Assembly (NCBI GenBank): GCA_002005505.1
Contig: KV908397.1
Span: forward strand, 283,134-325,633
DNA: 42,500 bases
Direction of reading: 5' to 3'
Source: Botryococcus braunii
Lineage: Eukaryota > Chlorophyta > Trebouxiophyceae
Positions 1 through 30,201 of this stretch are shown piece after piece (the first letter of the stretch is position 1; each line of letters begins with the position of its first letter). The position numbers and the translations under genes are program-made. The notes under the pieces were generated by a model. The model had not been told where the DNA came from. It did no database searches and was given only the letters and a program-made list of their open reading frames with translations.

Positions 1-1
1 G

Positions 2-32
<31 letters not shown>

Positions 33-213
33 GGGGGGGGGAGGGGCAGAGAGAAAGAGAGAGAGAGAGGGGGGGGGAGAGAGAGAGGGAGAGAGAGAGA
101 GAGAGGGAGAGAGAGAGAGGGAGAGAGAGAGAGAGGGAGAGAGAGAGAGGGGGGGGGAGAGAGAGAGAGAGTGTGTGTGTGTGTGTGAGGGGGGGGAGGG
201 GGCTGAGGGGAGG
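1..213. repeat. GT then GA/G-rich simple repeat
   Basis: A short GT run (2-18) passes into GA repeats broken by runs of G, then a second GT run near 170-187 and a G-rich tail. The open frames across it are only repeat translations (Arg-Glu, Cys-Val). It touches the window edge, so its full length is unknown. Confidence 0.95.
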
Positions 214-2717
214 AGGATGGCAGGCAGCCGTGCTTGCCTTGTACGTGAATTGCCAGTGATACTCAATGCCATTCAGACTGAAGGAGTTATGTTTGTTTGT
301 ACTTCGTGGAGTTTGGACCGCATCTTAAAGAGATAAATCCTGGCCGTTACCTGGAGCTTAATGCACTCTAACACCAGCACACACCTGCCTCTTTTTATTA
401 GCCAGGCAGACGTTACCCCGAGGATGTACGAGATGAAAGCACGAGCAGACCAAAAAAGAGTCTTGCTTACAACCTCCTGCTTTTGCAGTTTAGCCCCGAC
501 ATGGCTTACCGTACTTGGCCAAGTCCGCATACTTTGCAAAGTTTGCTTGCATGGAGGGATCCTGATGTTTGCGCTCACTGGGAGCCTTTCCCAACTGATT
601 ACTGATGGGTTCAGTGACGCGCCTGGACCGTTACCAGGATGTGAAGAATTTGTCTGACCTTCACAAGGTCTGCTGAGGGCACAAATATCATAATGAGAGT
701 TGCCCTTCGGTGGAAATTCAGAACCCCATCGAGAGCCCCTTAGTCAGGGAGTTGACGTGATGTGTTGCGTTAGCTAACATAGAGTGATTTGGGATATGGG
801 ATAGGCTTCACTCTTTGTCCTAAATGAGTAGCGATCGGGTTTGATTGCTTATATTTGCCAATCATCACGGTGACCTGAGAGAAGTTGTACTATGTGCAAA
901 TATCACCATCCTTTTGGGCACATGTGGACAGTTGATTAAGGAGTGTGGGAGATGGGAAAGAAAGTAAAGTTTGAGCGGTAGCTAGGAACATCATACTGTT
1001 CCGCTTATACGACACATGGAATTTAGCTATGGAGGATCTGGAAGCCTTGCGTCTCAGCACGACGTATTCCTTGTGTGCATGTCCTGGTGACGTAGTGAGG
1101 CAGTTTGAGGCAAGATACGGGATTGCTAGCATGTATCCAATTGGTGTCACACGGCCATGTCAATTAAAGTGTGGCGCCGGCCTTTTTGAGTTCGGATCTG
1201 ACCTGTCTGTCAAAGTGATGGATGAGTTCTACGTGGCGGGTGAGACGTATTTGGGCCCCAGAGGAAGATCCTAGATTGGATTTTCCTCAAATATCACTGA
1301 CAATTTGGTCGTACAGAGGGGCAGGTGGTGTGTGTCTTTACGATGCCAGTCTGGTATATATCAGGTGTGTACACGTGGGTTCGCTGGCTCATTTGCACAT
1401 GCATGCAACACATGTGCGTGAATATACGCCCGTTGCTGCACATGTGGAGAACATGAAAAGTGCAGGCTGTTCCGCAGATCTAGATGGGATGGTTTACTTC
1501 GCTCATCTAGGTCTGCGGAACATTCAGTGGGGACATGGTGTTCTCCAAACGGAGCACCATGTTTCTGTTAATGTCAAAGAAGGAGATATCGGCTGCCGAG
1601 GGCATGGTGCTGGCCACTTCAGATTTACCATTGCAAAGGGCTTCCTTTACAATTTTATATTCCTGGATCTTGGCCGATCCCACTGGCAAGAAACTTCAGT
1701 TCTCATCTCGCACCACTTTCCCAAAGCCGCTTAACCTCGCTTGGATCCATCTGCAGCACTAGCAAAGGCTCTGACTCGCAATTGAGGTTGGCATTGCATG
1801 GGTAGCGAGCTCGAGTGTTGTCTACCTCAGCAGCACTGGTAGGAGTAATGATGGCACTTGAACTTTGCCGTCACATTTAAAGAACGGAACTTCTGGAATA
1901 CTTTGGACTTTACGCATGTGTCTAGCAAGTAGATGTACATGAACATGTCTACAACTAGTAGCCCGTACCATCATGCGGAAGCCGCAAGGCGCTCAAACCT
2001 TTCTTTTGCAGTAAAACACAGCTCGCTCTGCGAATGAGCCAATGCATACACAAGACGCCCGTTTTGTAAAGCAGCCGCACGGTGCAGCCAAATAAATGCA
2101 TATTTATCCACTCACCTGCTGTCAACGCATACTCATACGTGCTGCCTACAGGGTGTAGCAATATAAGCAGGGAGTGGGTCTGGACTAGGGTGGCCAGGAG
2201 GTTCGTGGGATCCCCGACATGATCATGGTCAATCATTGAATGCGCTCATGACGAAATGATCAAGTGTGCACATTGTTCCAGCCCGACCCTGAAGGTCCTC
2301 AATTGACTTGCAAGGTCAAACACGTCTTTTGAGGGACCATTTGCTCTGTAACCAATTGTATAATCCCTGAAATGTGAGATATGGAATGGACTATCTAGCT
2401 TGGGGGTGCTGTGCATGATGATGCAGCTTAGGATGCCAAGCTACATAGGGGAAGTTCACCACCCAGGAGTGGGACTCGTCCTGACAACGGGAGGACCACA
2501 GCCGCACTAAACCGACACTCTTTTGAGTGGATGCAGTTGCAGTTATTCCTTTATAGAATGTCACACGAGCAAATCTAACCTTCATCCCGGTGTGCCCAAT
2601 TTGGCATATTGCAGAAACAATGCGACCAAGTACTGGCAAATTTTATCAGGGCATGTGGTTGCAAGGAAAATGGGTGCTGTACAGCAAGGCCCATTCCGAC
2701 GAACGTGCGCACGTGCG

Positions 2718-2723
<6 letters not shown>
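214..2723. other. No recognised gene; unique sequence with one hairpin
   Basis: Both strands carry only short open frames (up to about 170 codons) that match no family I recognise and lack a convincing exon chain. The frame at 1029-1274 (+) begins at ATG 1029 and has an ordinary amino-acid mix, so an unrecognised exon is possible. Upstream exons or the promoter of the TEX2-like gene could lie here, but I cannot identify them. Confidence 0.5.
1468..1522. repeat. 19-bp inverted repeat with 17-nt loop
   Basis: The arms 1468-1486 and 1504-1522 are reverse complements with a single mismatch (arm begins TGTTCCGCAG). The spacer is 17 nt. It could be a small foldback element, a hairpin RNA precursor or chance; nothing else marks it as functional. 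Confidence 0.75.

Positions 2724-2806
<83 letters not shown>
2724..2806. repeat. (TG)n microsatellite
   Basis: Uninterrupted TG dinucleotide of about 41 units, preceded by a short ATAT stretch. Confidence 0.98.
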
Positions 2807-2811
<5 letters not shown>

Positions 2812-3952
2812 GCCAATGGCTACGTGTATACACAGCCTATGGGCTTACACGCCCATGTTCCTCCTCACTACTAAAAGGATCCCTCGTCTACGGCCCCCCA
2901 TATGGCCACCATTATGGACACGTCGGGGAACATGGGATTTGGGAGTCTTGAATAGTGACCTGCAAATGGCCTTTGTTCAAAGGTGGAGGGACGCGGTGAG
3001 AGCGGGTGGGCAATATATCCGGTGCCATGAGGCGAGTCATGCTGGTGTCAAGAGGCCGCCCACATTAGGTGGCCTGGCCAAGCTCTGGTGGGCCTGCCTC
3101 CGCACTCGTCACAGAAACCCGTGTTTAGAATAAAGAGTGAAGCCTATCCTAACCGCACACCATAAATCCCGCATGCGGGTATGTGGAGTCTAGGGGCCAG
3201 AGACAACAGGTGATAGTGAAAAACGCTTTGGACTGTGGCCTAAAAAGACATGGTGCGAGATACACGAAAAGGAAGGGAGGGTGGAGGGAGAAAGAGGACG
3301 GACAAAACGGGCGGGGGGTGAAGGGGGGGGGGGGGGGGAGGAAGGAGGTTTGGAAGAAGAGTAGGCGGGGCCGTGTTTGTGCGTGTCCAACCGATGAGAG
3401 AACCGGTAACTGTACCGCCGTTTCGAACTCGAACTGCCGTAGAACAAGAAGAACGGACAAATATGGAAATATCATTATGCTGCATGTTTGTGGTCATCAA
3501 ATATTTCTTTGGGGTGAACTACATTTAGTTGTGCCATGACAGGAACCAGTTTGAAGCACCAACGATCTAGGTCGCGCACATTGTTGTCGGCAAGCGTTCC
3601 GTAAATGAACAAGTACATCTCCCTTACATACTGTTTAGTGGTTAAATTAAGATTAGATGTGTTGGCTTTTTCTATCTATGCTTAGACGACATTTTGGACT
3701 TGGGCATATTTACAGGGCAGACACCGTTTGAGATGGCCCGAACCGCAGGTTCAAAACAACTCAGCAGCCTGAGTTGAGATGAATCCTAAAAGATCGTCTG
3801 AAGTTTGTACTTTAGATTGCGATGACTGACATTTATGGTACCTTCTTCTCCGGAGGTCACAACCGGCAGCTTCTTCTAAACTCCAAAAGGCTTCTCACAT
3901 GGTATGGTCCTGGGGAAAGTTGCGCGTAAAATGCTAAACAACAGGCAGCCTC
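2807..3952. other. No recognised gene upstream of the TEX2-like gene
   Basis: The stretch contains a run of G with one A near 3324-3340 and AT-rich sequence at 3600-3840. The 5' untranslated region and promoter of the TEX2-like gene are probably here or further upstream, but no TATA box or conserved element stands out enough to call. Confidence 0.45.
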
Positions 3953-18358
<14,406 letters not shown>

Positions 18359-20289
18359 GTTTTGTAGGGCGGCATGCGTGACATGTGAAGGGTGCAGAAA
18401 ACTAGAGTGAAGGGCACAGGGAATGAGAGCTAAGAGACGGGAGCGGCGGGTTGGGAGTAAGACAGCGCACATTCCTACTGCGAATTGGCTGACGGGTTTG
18501 GTTGTCAGGAGGAGCGTCGGCCTGATGATAGGTTGGACACCCGCATGTCAATCCATCAAAGTTGGCTGATTTAAGGGTTAACGATGAGCCTTTTGGGGTG
18601 GAGCAGATGGGGGGCGGTCAAAGACCAGTAAACTATTGTCTCTGGGAGCTGCAAAAGCTGCAAAGGGGTGGGAGGTCTTACAAAAACGTGGCCCTCACGC
18701 TGCTGAACAGGTCAAGGCCCCTTCACCATAGCTTTTGGATTACTGTGCCTCCGTGAAAGAGCTTTTGGTATGTGTAGGTTCGTCCTCTTTTCGCAGTCCT
18801 GGTGCTGAGAATCCGGTTTGCTTACTTAAGTCAACATCGCTAATTGAGGCCCCTTCAACAAGTTGAAATCCTGCGAGATGACACCGTCAAAGTTCGGTAT
18901 GTAGGCTAAGAAGCTGGTGGGGAACTTGTTTCCCAATCAAGCGGAACACTTCCAGCATCACTTGCACACCAAGGAGCCAAAGCAGAAGTCCTATACAGAA
19001 ATGGAGCCCCATGCCCGGCAGTCCAAGAACAAGGACCTTGATTAGTGCAGCTCCAAGATCCCTATCGGTAATGTTCTATGTGTCATGGGTATTGCGAATG
19101 TCTCCGGTAGTGCTCTTCAAAGCAATTGGGCTTGGCACAGGCTGGCCGGTGACGTAATGTGCTACACCACACTATGTAGTCCTCATAACAGCTTATTTGC
19201 CACACCTTGTGCCTCATGTTTATAGTATAATGCTCTGAACCTGCGTTCTTATACATTTTGTGCTGTAGGGAGTCGTGTCACATAGACTTGTACCCCAATG
19301 GTGTTTCATGCAGCAGGTAGGTCATGTCGTTTCAGGTGTATTGACCACTGTTGTTTATTCTATTGAGTGACCCATAGAGATGGGCACAGCTGCCGATGCT
19401 TCAGAGGCCATAGAAACGTGCGACCTCGTAGAAAAGAAAAACATATCCACTGTAGTCGACTTCTGAGGACTTTGGCACGTCAAGAGCTTAAGCAATTTAG
19501 ACTCTGTGGGTGCTTGTGAACCTGGATAATGGCCTTATCATGTTACTGGGAACCCTCGCGAATTTTTTAAAATCCACTGCATTTCTGTTTTTGTACAGGG
19601 TGCACTTTATAAAAACCCGCGGCTTTCAATGTTCCAGCGAAGATCTGTGTTGCATAGCAAACACAGCACTTTGGATTTGACCAACAATCCATTTTTTTAA
19701 TCAGTTTTGAATATCTTTTTTGTAAAATAGTGGCTTCTAAGACGGAGCTTTTTACACTGCTTAGGAAATTTATAGACGCAATTTCACCCACTTTGTGGGA
19801 ATTACTCCGTTCTCAATAAGAGGCCCAATGTTATATCCTAGGCTATAATTGGACATGAGGCTAAAGAAAACGTAAGCTTCAGCGTAGCTGTGAATGCCTG
19901 ACATAATCCACGGACATAACTCAATATGCCTGGCAACGAATATCACGAATTCCTCCGGAGGTTTCTATATTGCGTATCGCAGAAAAATGGCATTTGAAAA
20001 GCGTGCATGTCCAGGGAGATCTGGGTAAAGGCCAGATACAGTTTTGCAGAGCGGCTGACTTAATACAACAAAGCGCTGTCCGGACAGCCCTTCGTTGTAA
20101 TAACTAGGCCGCTCAAAAGATTCATCATGCCGATATTTCATCTGTATAGATGCTGTTACAAATACGCGCTTGTAAACTTGCAGCTGTATGGGCTTCGCGG
20201 GTGGACCTGCTGGAAAAGGGAGGTTTCTACCTCCCGGCAGTTTCCCTTTGATGCACTGCCACGTACCTCCTGGCACATACCGGCCTACC
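18359..20289. other. Intergenic, mostly featureless
   Basis: The sequence lies between the 3' end of the TEX2-like gene and the palindrome cluster. It holds the possible alternative last exon (18797-18843) and a short broken open stretch (18878-19045). I see no AATAAA on the plus strand here. The part from 19050 to 20289 shows nothing I can name. Confidence 0.5.
18878..19045 (+). other. Broken open stretch, possible gene remnant
   Basis: Starting at ATG 18878 the frame reads eight codons, meets TAG at 18902, then stays open for 46 codons with a hydrophilic, Lys/Gln/His-rich composition before TAG at 19043. It matches nothing I recognise. It may be a pseudogene scrap or chance. Confidence 0.2.
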
Positions 20290-20344
20290 ATTCTACCTCA
20301 TAGGTAGGAGGGGTTCAGTGGGCGAAGGCGTATCCTGCAGTGGA

Positions 20345-20380
20345 GGGAAAGGCTGGTTCCCATGGGAACCAGCCTTTCCC
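20345..20380. repeat. Perfect 36-bp palindrome
   Basis: Both 18-nt halves are exact reverse complements with no spacer, centred on CCCATGGG (left half begins GGGAAAGGCTGG). It is the first of three successive palindromes in this spacer. Confidence 0.97.
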
Positions 20381-20410
20381 ACCCCTGTCTCTGGCCAGGA
20401 ACGCCGCCCT

Positions 20411-20456
20411 GCAGACCTACCTCTGGATGCGTGCACGCATGGAGAGGGAGGTCTGC
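20411..20456. repeat. Nested palindrome
   Basis: Outer arms GCAGACCT and AGGTCTGC pair exactly, and the centre ATGCGTGCACGCAT is a perfect 14-bp palindrome. The parts between pair only partly. Confidence 0.85.
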
Positions 20457-20459
20457 ACG

Positions 20460-20539
20460 GCCAACGATGCTGATGTAAAGGTCGCGACCCTCCTCCCACG
20501 TGGGAGGAGAGTCGCGACCTTCAAATCAGCATCGTTGGC
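20460..20539. repeat. 80-bp near-perfect palindrome
   Basis: It has three exact paired blocks: GCCAACGATGCTGAT with its complement at the far end (15 bp), AAGGTCGCGAC with its complement (11 bp), and a central CTCCTCCCAC|GTGGGAGGAG. Only a 3-nt and a 1-nt step are mismatched. Such a structure can extrude as a cruciform or give a long RNA hairpin. Confidence 0.95.
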
Positions 20540-20989
20540 TCGTCACTGCTCACTGCGGCCAATCTGCAGGGTGGGCCACCACGCGCGCTGCTCAAGACAA
20601 GCAGACCGGCTATGCTGTCTTGCTGGCCAGCATGACAAGCAAGACATGTTGGCTGAACACTTCAACAGCCGCCCGTGGCCTTCTAAACCTTGTCAATTGA
20701 AACATGTGGAAAGGGGGGGGGAAGGTTGCATGCTGATTGTAGCAATAGCACAGCGGAAGAGGTTTGGAAAGAGACAATCACGAGACCGAGGAAAGATGTT
20801 ACATGAATGATCCCAGCCCGCACTCTTAAGATCGGTGTAAATCTAAATATAGGTGTACAACGGAATGCGTACGGTCAGCAACTGAGCTACCACCTGAGCG
20901 AGGTTGTACAGCGGATCCAGGGCAGCTAGGCAACACATAGAGCAATGCCAAGGACCTTACTAGAGCAGAATACCCAAAGTAATGCTACA
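20540..20989. other. Spacer with smaller hairpins, no gene seen
   Basis: A hairpin with arms TGTCTTGCT and AGCAAGACA lies around 20615-20645, enclosing TGCTGGCCAGCA. On the minus strand near 20890 the text resembles a tRNA A box, but no B box follows. No gene is supported. Confidence 0.5.
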
Positions 20990-21225
20990 CTGATGCGCTG
21001 GCCTTATTGAAAAGACTCCAGGGGCATCTGAACCAGGCCGTCATTGCACAAGAAGATGTGGAGGGACACTTTGTCATACGTCGGTTTAGTTCAAAATTGC
21101 GCCCGCTGTGGGTCGCCAGCTGGCTGCTCGCCGGGCCTGACTTCTCGCTCGAAACTTTTGGATTCGAGTCGTTGAAACATTGCGTTGGTCTTTCTAATCC
21201 CAACTCTTGTAAGAAGAAAGAGGTT
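20990..21225 (+). repeat. Dispersed repeat, copy B
   Basis: Diverged copy of 13868-14100 in the same orientation, sharing tgatgcgctggcctt at the start and agctggctgctcgccggg in the middle. It sits in the spacer between the two convergent genes. Confidence 0.85.
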
Positions 21226-21587
21226 CCATGCATTCACCCACTAGCTAGTATCCACAGCCACCAGCAAGCTTTATAGGAGCTGATGACAGAGACATCTCGT
21301 TCCTTCCTTTGCATTGTTGGAGAGGCCATGCTTGTATGTTGCAGGCCCTAAGTCCAATCTTGAACGCACTGAACAGCTCGTGTATTGCCATTTGCCAAAG
21401 GCTTTAGCTAGATCATTCCACATATCCCTTTCCACAACCCAAATGCAGATGCGTTGGATATGCCTCCTCCTCCCGTCCATGTACCGCGATACATTTGACC
21501 TTCAAGAAAGAAGGGGACCGGAAATATTCTGAAATGGGCTGCTTCATTGATCTTCACCAGGTTTTAAAGCCACAGAGGGGCGCAAGC

Positions 21588-21593
21588 TTTATT
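21588..21593 (-). promoter_or_regulatory. Candidate poly(A) signal of the methyltransferase gene
   Basis: AATAAA on the minus strand, about 105 nt after the stop codon of the TylF-like methyltransferase gene. The hexamer is common by chance in AT-rich DNA, so this is only a candidate. Confidence 0.35.
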
Positions 21594-21698
21594 GATGTTT
21601 TCTCATGGACGATGTGCACGACACCCATTGTACAGTCAGGATCAGCCGCAGACTGCGCTGTGATGGTCCAGCTGCTCTTGGTGTACTAGCTCCGAGTG

Positions 21699-26426
<4,728 letters not shown>

Positions 26427-26669
26427 TTCTTACCATGATATTTTCCCTCTGAACTTAAATGCAGATATATAAGCTTGACATCCCATGCTCGGCAAAGCTT
26501 GCCAGAAATGTACGTTTCTGTTCACGATATCCTGTCACCGTTCCTGTTGACATTTCTAGAATGTGAAAATGTGGATTCTGCCAAATAAATTCTGTAAAGG
26601 TCAACTTCTGGACAATTTAAAGGCGAATTTCATGGCTTTCCAAGCACAGGTACAGCTGTATTAGAAAAA

Positions 26670-26720
26670 GTGTGAAGTGTGCATGACCCAGCACACGCGG
26701 AGATATTATGGAAAGAATCA
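26670..26720. repeat. Inverted repeat, left copy
   Basis: The sequence aagtgtgcatgaccc...gcacacgcggag...atattatgga is the reverse complement, with small differences, of about 30153-30201. The two copies are 3.5 kb apart and enclose the duplicated 5' segment 28514-29872. Confidence 0.8.
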
Positions 26721-26836
26721 CAGATACTCCCCGTCTCCCCCACCCGTACATGCACCCGTACATGCACGAAGCCAGCTGTATTATCGAGCGCAGCTGACTT
26801 CACGCATGCCTGCAGCCATGCCCCCCACCAGATGAA

Positions 26837-26881
26837 GGGCCGAAAGCAAATATTGCACGGGCCCAAAAGCAAATATTGCAG
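26837..26881. repeat. Short tandem pair, about 23-bp unit
   Basis: The core aaagcaaatattgca occurs twice in a row, separated by cgggcccaa. Confidence 0.88.
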
Positions 26882-27388
26882 TAAGCACATGCACTCTCGA
26901 CTGAACAACGACATCAACTTCTGGTTTCCATTACAGGTTTACTTTGATTGTAAGGCGTCCTCTGAATGCAAAAATCCCTTAACATGTGGAAGAACACATC
27001 ATTGAAGATCATGGATATGTGTTGGACTTGGTATCGACTTCATTGTTGATTTCAAGCGAATAACGACTTCATGATGGACATGTCTGCGTGCAGCTGTTAA
27101 GAAAAGGCATGTCCCCCAAGGAGAAGCTCTGCAGTTGATGACTGCTTTGCACGCTTGTATGCCCCCACCTCTTTCCCCACTTTTGCAAAGCTGGGGGCAT
27201 AGTATATATGTGCGGTACAGCTCCACAAAACAGGTGCATAGTCTTCTAATCCCCAGCTAGTAGCCATCGATGGAGAAAAAATACACATAAGAAACTAAAT
27301 GAAGAAATAGATGTGTAATATATATATTGTGCATCTGCTGCACATATGTGCTTTCCTTTCCCTGCCTCCCTTCCTAAAATACAACTGC

Positions 27389-27436
27389 ATGTGTCCACAG
27401 ACTTATACTGTGTACAGTATAAGTCTGTGGACACAT
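27389..27436. repeat. Perfect palindrome, 22-bp arms, 4-nt loop
   Basis: The arms 27389-27410 and 27415-27436 are exact reverse complements (arm core TCCACAGACTTATACTG) around TGTA. A degraded relative follows at about 27528-27575, again followed by cattctcc, so the unit seems to have been duplicated. Confidence 0.95.
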
Positions 27437-27688
27437 TCTCCTCCCGGGGACCCAGCACCCCCCCTCCCCCAAGGGGTGGCCACCCTAGTACAATACAATT
27501 GTACATGTACCGATGCACAGTACATGTTCATGCACAGACTTAATCTGTACGGTTGAAATCTGTGTGCATACATTCTCCTTCCCGCAGCCTCCTCTCCCCC
27601 CAGATAATGTTACTACAGTCTGGCATGCTATCAAAATAATGATATTAAAGTAATATTACCAGCTAGACCAATACATGCACCAGGATCA

Positions 27689-27707
27689 TGTGTGTGTGTG
27701 TGTGTGT

Positions 27708-27782
<75 letters not shown>

Positions 27783-27796
27783 CGCGCGCACGCGTG
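27689..27796. repeat. (TG)n followed by CG block
   Basis: TG tract with one GAG break near 27711, passing into CG repeats at 27775-27789. Confidence 0.96.
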
Positions 27797-28151
27797 CAGA
27801 ATATGACTGGAGGTGGAACGCGCAGTTAACTGCATGTAATACCCACAGGAAATATACTTGTTATTTAGTTCACGAGGATGCCTCATAACTTAAACTTATA
27901 GGATAACTGCTACCCAAGGATCCTATATATAGGATAGTTCCTGTATATAGGATGTAAAGGAGTTACAAAAATGAGAACTCAAAAATTGCGCATCTTAGTT
28001 CTTTGGGCACGCTCGGAAAGGCACACTTGGGGACAAGTAGGTGTGTAGTTGCTGCAGACAGCAGTCGGTCGCTATATGATGACGGCAGGGAAAGGGATTA
28101 AACCATAGCATGACAAGGAGAAATCAAACTTTGTTTCCCTCGAAGCTCTTG

Positions 28152-28157
<6 letters not shown>

Positions 28158-28185
<28 letters not shown>
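28158..28185. repeat. A28 homopolymer
   Basis: A run of 28 A. It could mark the end of a reverse-transcribed insertion, but no target-site duplication or element body was seen. Confidence 0.95.
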
Positions 28186-28186
<1 letters not shown>

Positions 28187-28513
28187 ACCCTGTCCTTCCT
28201 CTACCAATATGAAAGACCATTTGAAGTACATCATCCTCGCCCTAAACAGCTACGCGCCTCCCCTCCCCCCTGGTGCGACCAATTTTAGAACAACTGACAC
28301 AGGATGGATGTCCCCCATCTCAGGAACTACCTCTACCAAGTAGGGATACAGGAGAGGCATCATACCTCCTATACCCCTGAGACGAGTGTCATCTGTTTTA
28401 CTCACGCCCTGTTGGCAACGTTGTTACCAGGAAGGTGAGAAAATACATCATAACTTTTACATTTGCCGGCAGACTGTACCTCTCAAAGTGACAGCATGAA
28501 TCACATGTGAGTC

Positions 28514-29872
28514 ACCCAGAGGCTATGACACCCGCAGGCTAGAGCAGTGATATACCAGTCTCAGTGAGAGTCTGTCACAGTATAGTTCTTGCAGTCCCCG
28601 CATTAAGCATTCTCTGCTGCATTCACTATCCATCCTTACTCTCACACTCGTCACTCAATATGCCAATTCTTTGGTAACTGTCACTTTAGATCACTACTGC
28701 TGTAGCCATTCGAGCACGTATGAACTGTAGCATGATTGATAAATGTCTGTCTTTGTTTTTGGGTTCAGATATTGCATTCATGCATGGGCACTGCCACCGT
28801 AGCATGGGTGAGGAGATGCTCGAGCCAGTGAATCTACCCGCTCATGCTGCAGTGTCTTTATACGGTATTTCAGCACAGGGATACATCCTGCAGGACTGGC
28901 TCAAATAATCAAAATGCTCGTTGGGGATAGGTACCTGGCCATGGTGGGATGGCCTGAAGCTGCCATAAAGGAGTGTACAAAGTGCCTGCCGCAACCACAA
29001 CTCGATTGGGATGACCAGATTATATTGATCACGTCAAATCTATACCTACTGAAATGTAAGGGTATCTTGGTTGGGCACTTTATGAATATAAAGTTGAAAA
29101 AGGTATATGTCCCTGCAAGTAAATTCAATGCAAATCACCCACAAGTCTACTGGGATGCAAGCTGTGTCTCAAGCATGGACATGAATTTTAAATGTGTTTG
29201 GGATGGTTTGCTGAGTGTAACACTATTTTTCGTGTGTCTCGTGCCATCACATCGTGTATTCTAGTTCGGGAGATGGGGCTCCATGTGAAAGCTCTAGCTG
29301 ACTTTCCACAATAAAATGTTAAGTATTTGAAGTATTTAAATCGTATACCAAGTCGTCAAGACGTGCTGTCGCACGAACATGACAAGCATGGTTGACGCAT
29401 GCTGCGCAAAGAACAGTACATGCACGATCTGCAAGACCTCGTGCATTTGAAGCTCCTTCATTTTCACAAGAAAAAAATACCATAATTATTATTGAGGAAA
29501 CCAAAAATCGCATTCTTTTCCAGAAAGGCAGTTGCTCGGGTTCGGCGTCCAGACTGGGTAACTCGGCTGGAGAGCCCGACCGTTTTCTTCGCTCAAAGCC
29601 ATACAGCATGGGCTCTAGTTTCAAATTCATTGCCAAATGTTTTGAACCAGCCTTTCCGAGGCACCCCGTAGCTCAGAAGGCCTCGATTAGCGAGGAAGAC
29701 CTGCAGCTCGAACACTCAGTGGCTGATGAGGTGCCCCCAAGTAAGGTCATAAGATACGAGCATTGATGAGTCTCAACGAAAAGTTTCTTGGTGAATCATC
29801 ATGGGCAACCCAAACCGTGATCCGTTCAGACAGAAGTAGAGTTAACGGTGAGAATGGCGTTTCTGTGCTCGA
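28514..29872 (-). repeat. Duplicated 5' segment, copy 1
   Basis: About 1.36 kb that aligns along its length with 41131-42495, with substitutions and short indels. Shared landmarks are cagtctcagtgagagtctg near 28560, gcaccgtaGcatgggtgag-like text near 28790-28810, gatgctcgttggggatagg near 28913, and catgggcaacccaaa near 29800. Seen from the minus strand it is the 5' flank of the methyltransferase gene and includes the candidate first exon. Confidence 0.9.
29438..29630 (-). CDS. Candidate first coding exon (membrane anchor) of the methyltransferase gene
   Basis: ATG 29630 opens 64 codons that end at a GT donor (29437-29436) after one base of the next codon. That phase is exactly what the acceptor at 26404 needs, and joining would give a protein of 325 residues. 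The text has a basic stretch (GFERRKRSGSP), an acidic Pro-rich part, FWKRMR, then a short hydrophobic run (FLVSSIIIMVFF), like a signal anchor with the N-terminus in the cytosol. The frame is also kept in the duplicate at 42059-42256, with indels of 3 and 12 nt. The hydrophobic run is short and the acceptor has a poor pyrimidine tract, so this remains a proposal. Confidence 0.4.
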
Positions 29873-30095
29873 CATAATCTTTCATACTTTCACAGGAGTG
29901 AACGGAGAGACCGCGAGCGTTACGTATACGCAGTGTCTCTCGCACACGATGGCGAATCGGCGTTGGCGATACGGAATCCCCCGGATCCTCTTCCGGCGTC
30001 ACTACCCTCACTCGCCAACAAAACACCAGGGACCGATGGTACGCACATTTGTCTGTCTGTGCTGTTCCTCACGGGCTTGATTATGCTGGGTGGTG

Positions 30096-30125
30096 GAAAA
30101 GAAACTTCGTAGGAAGTTTCTTTTC
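30096..30125. repeat. Perfect inverted repeat, 13-bp arms, 4-nt loop
   Basis: GAAAAGAAACTTC (30096-30108) and GAAGTTTCTTTTC (30113-30125) are exact reverse complements around GTAG. Confidence 0.95.
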
Positions 30126-30152
30126 ATATATGTACGGGCCAATAAGTGGTGC

Positions 30153-30201
30153 TTCCATAATATCTTCTCCGCGTGTGCCGGGTCATGCACGTGCACACTT
30201 A
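30153..30201. repeat. Inverted repeat, right copy
   Basis: The reverse complement of this segment matches about 26670-26720 with small differences (ccgcgtgtgccgggtcatgc). See the left copy for context. Confidence 0.8.

Larger units (their letters stand above)
26427..28513. other. 5' flank or first intron of the methyltransferase gene
   Basis: No exon is recognised. The stretch holds half of an inverted repeat (26670-26720), a 23-bp tandem pair, a 44-bp palindrome at 27389, a TG/CG microsatellite and an A28 tract. If the exon at 29438-29630 is used, all of this is intron 1. Confidence 0.5.

Noticed and set aside
20860..20930. tRNA-like text on the minus strand (tagctcagttgc)
   Set aside because: It resembles an A box, but no B box or cloverleaf arms follow at the right distance.
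29392..29766. 124-codon plus-strand open frame in copy 1 of the duplicated segment
   Set aside because: The frame is not kept open in copy 2, while the minus-strand frame with ATG at 29630 is. The minus reading is preferred.
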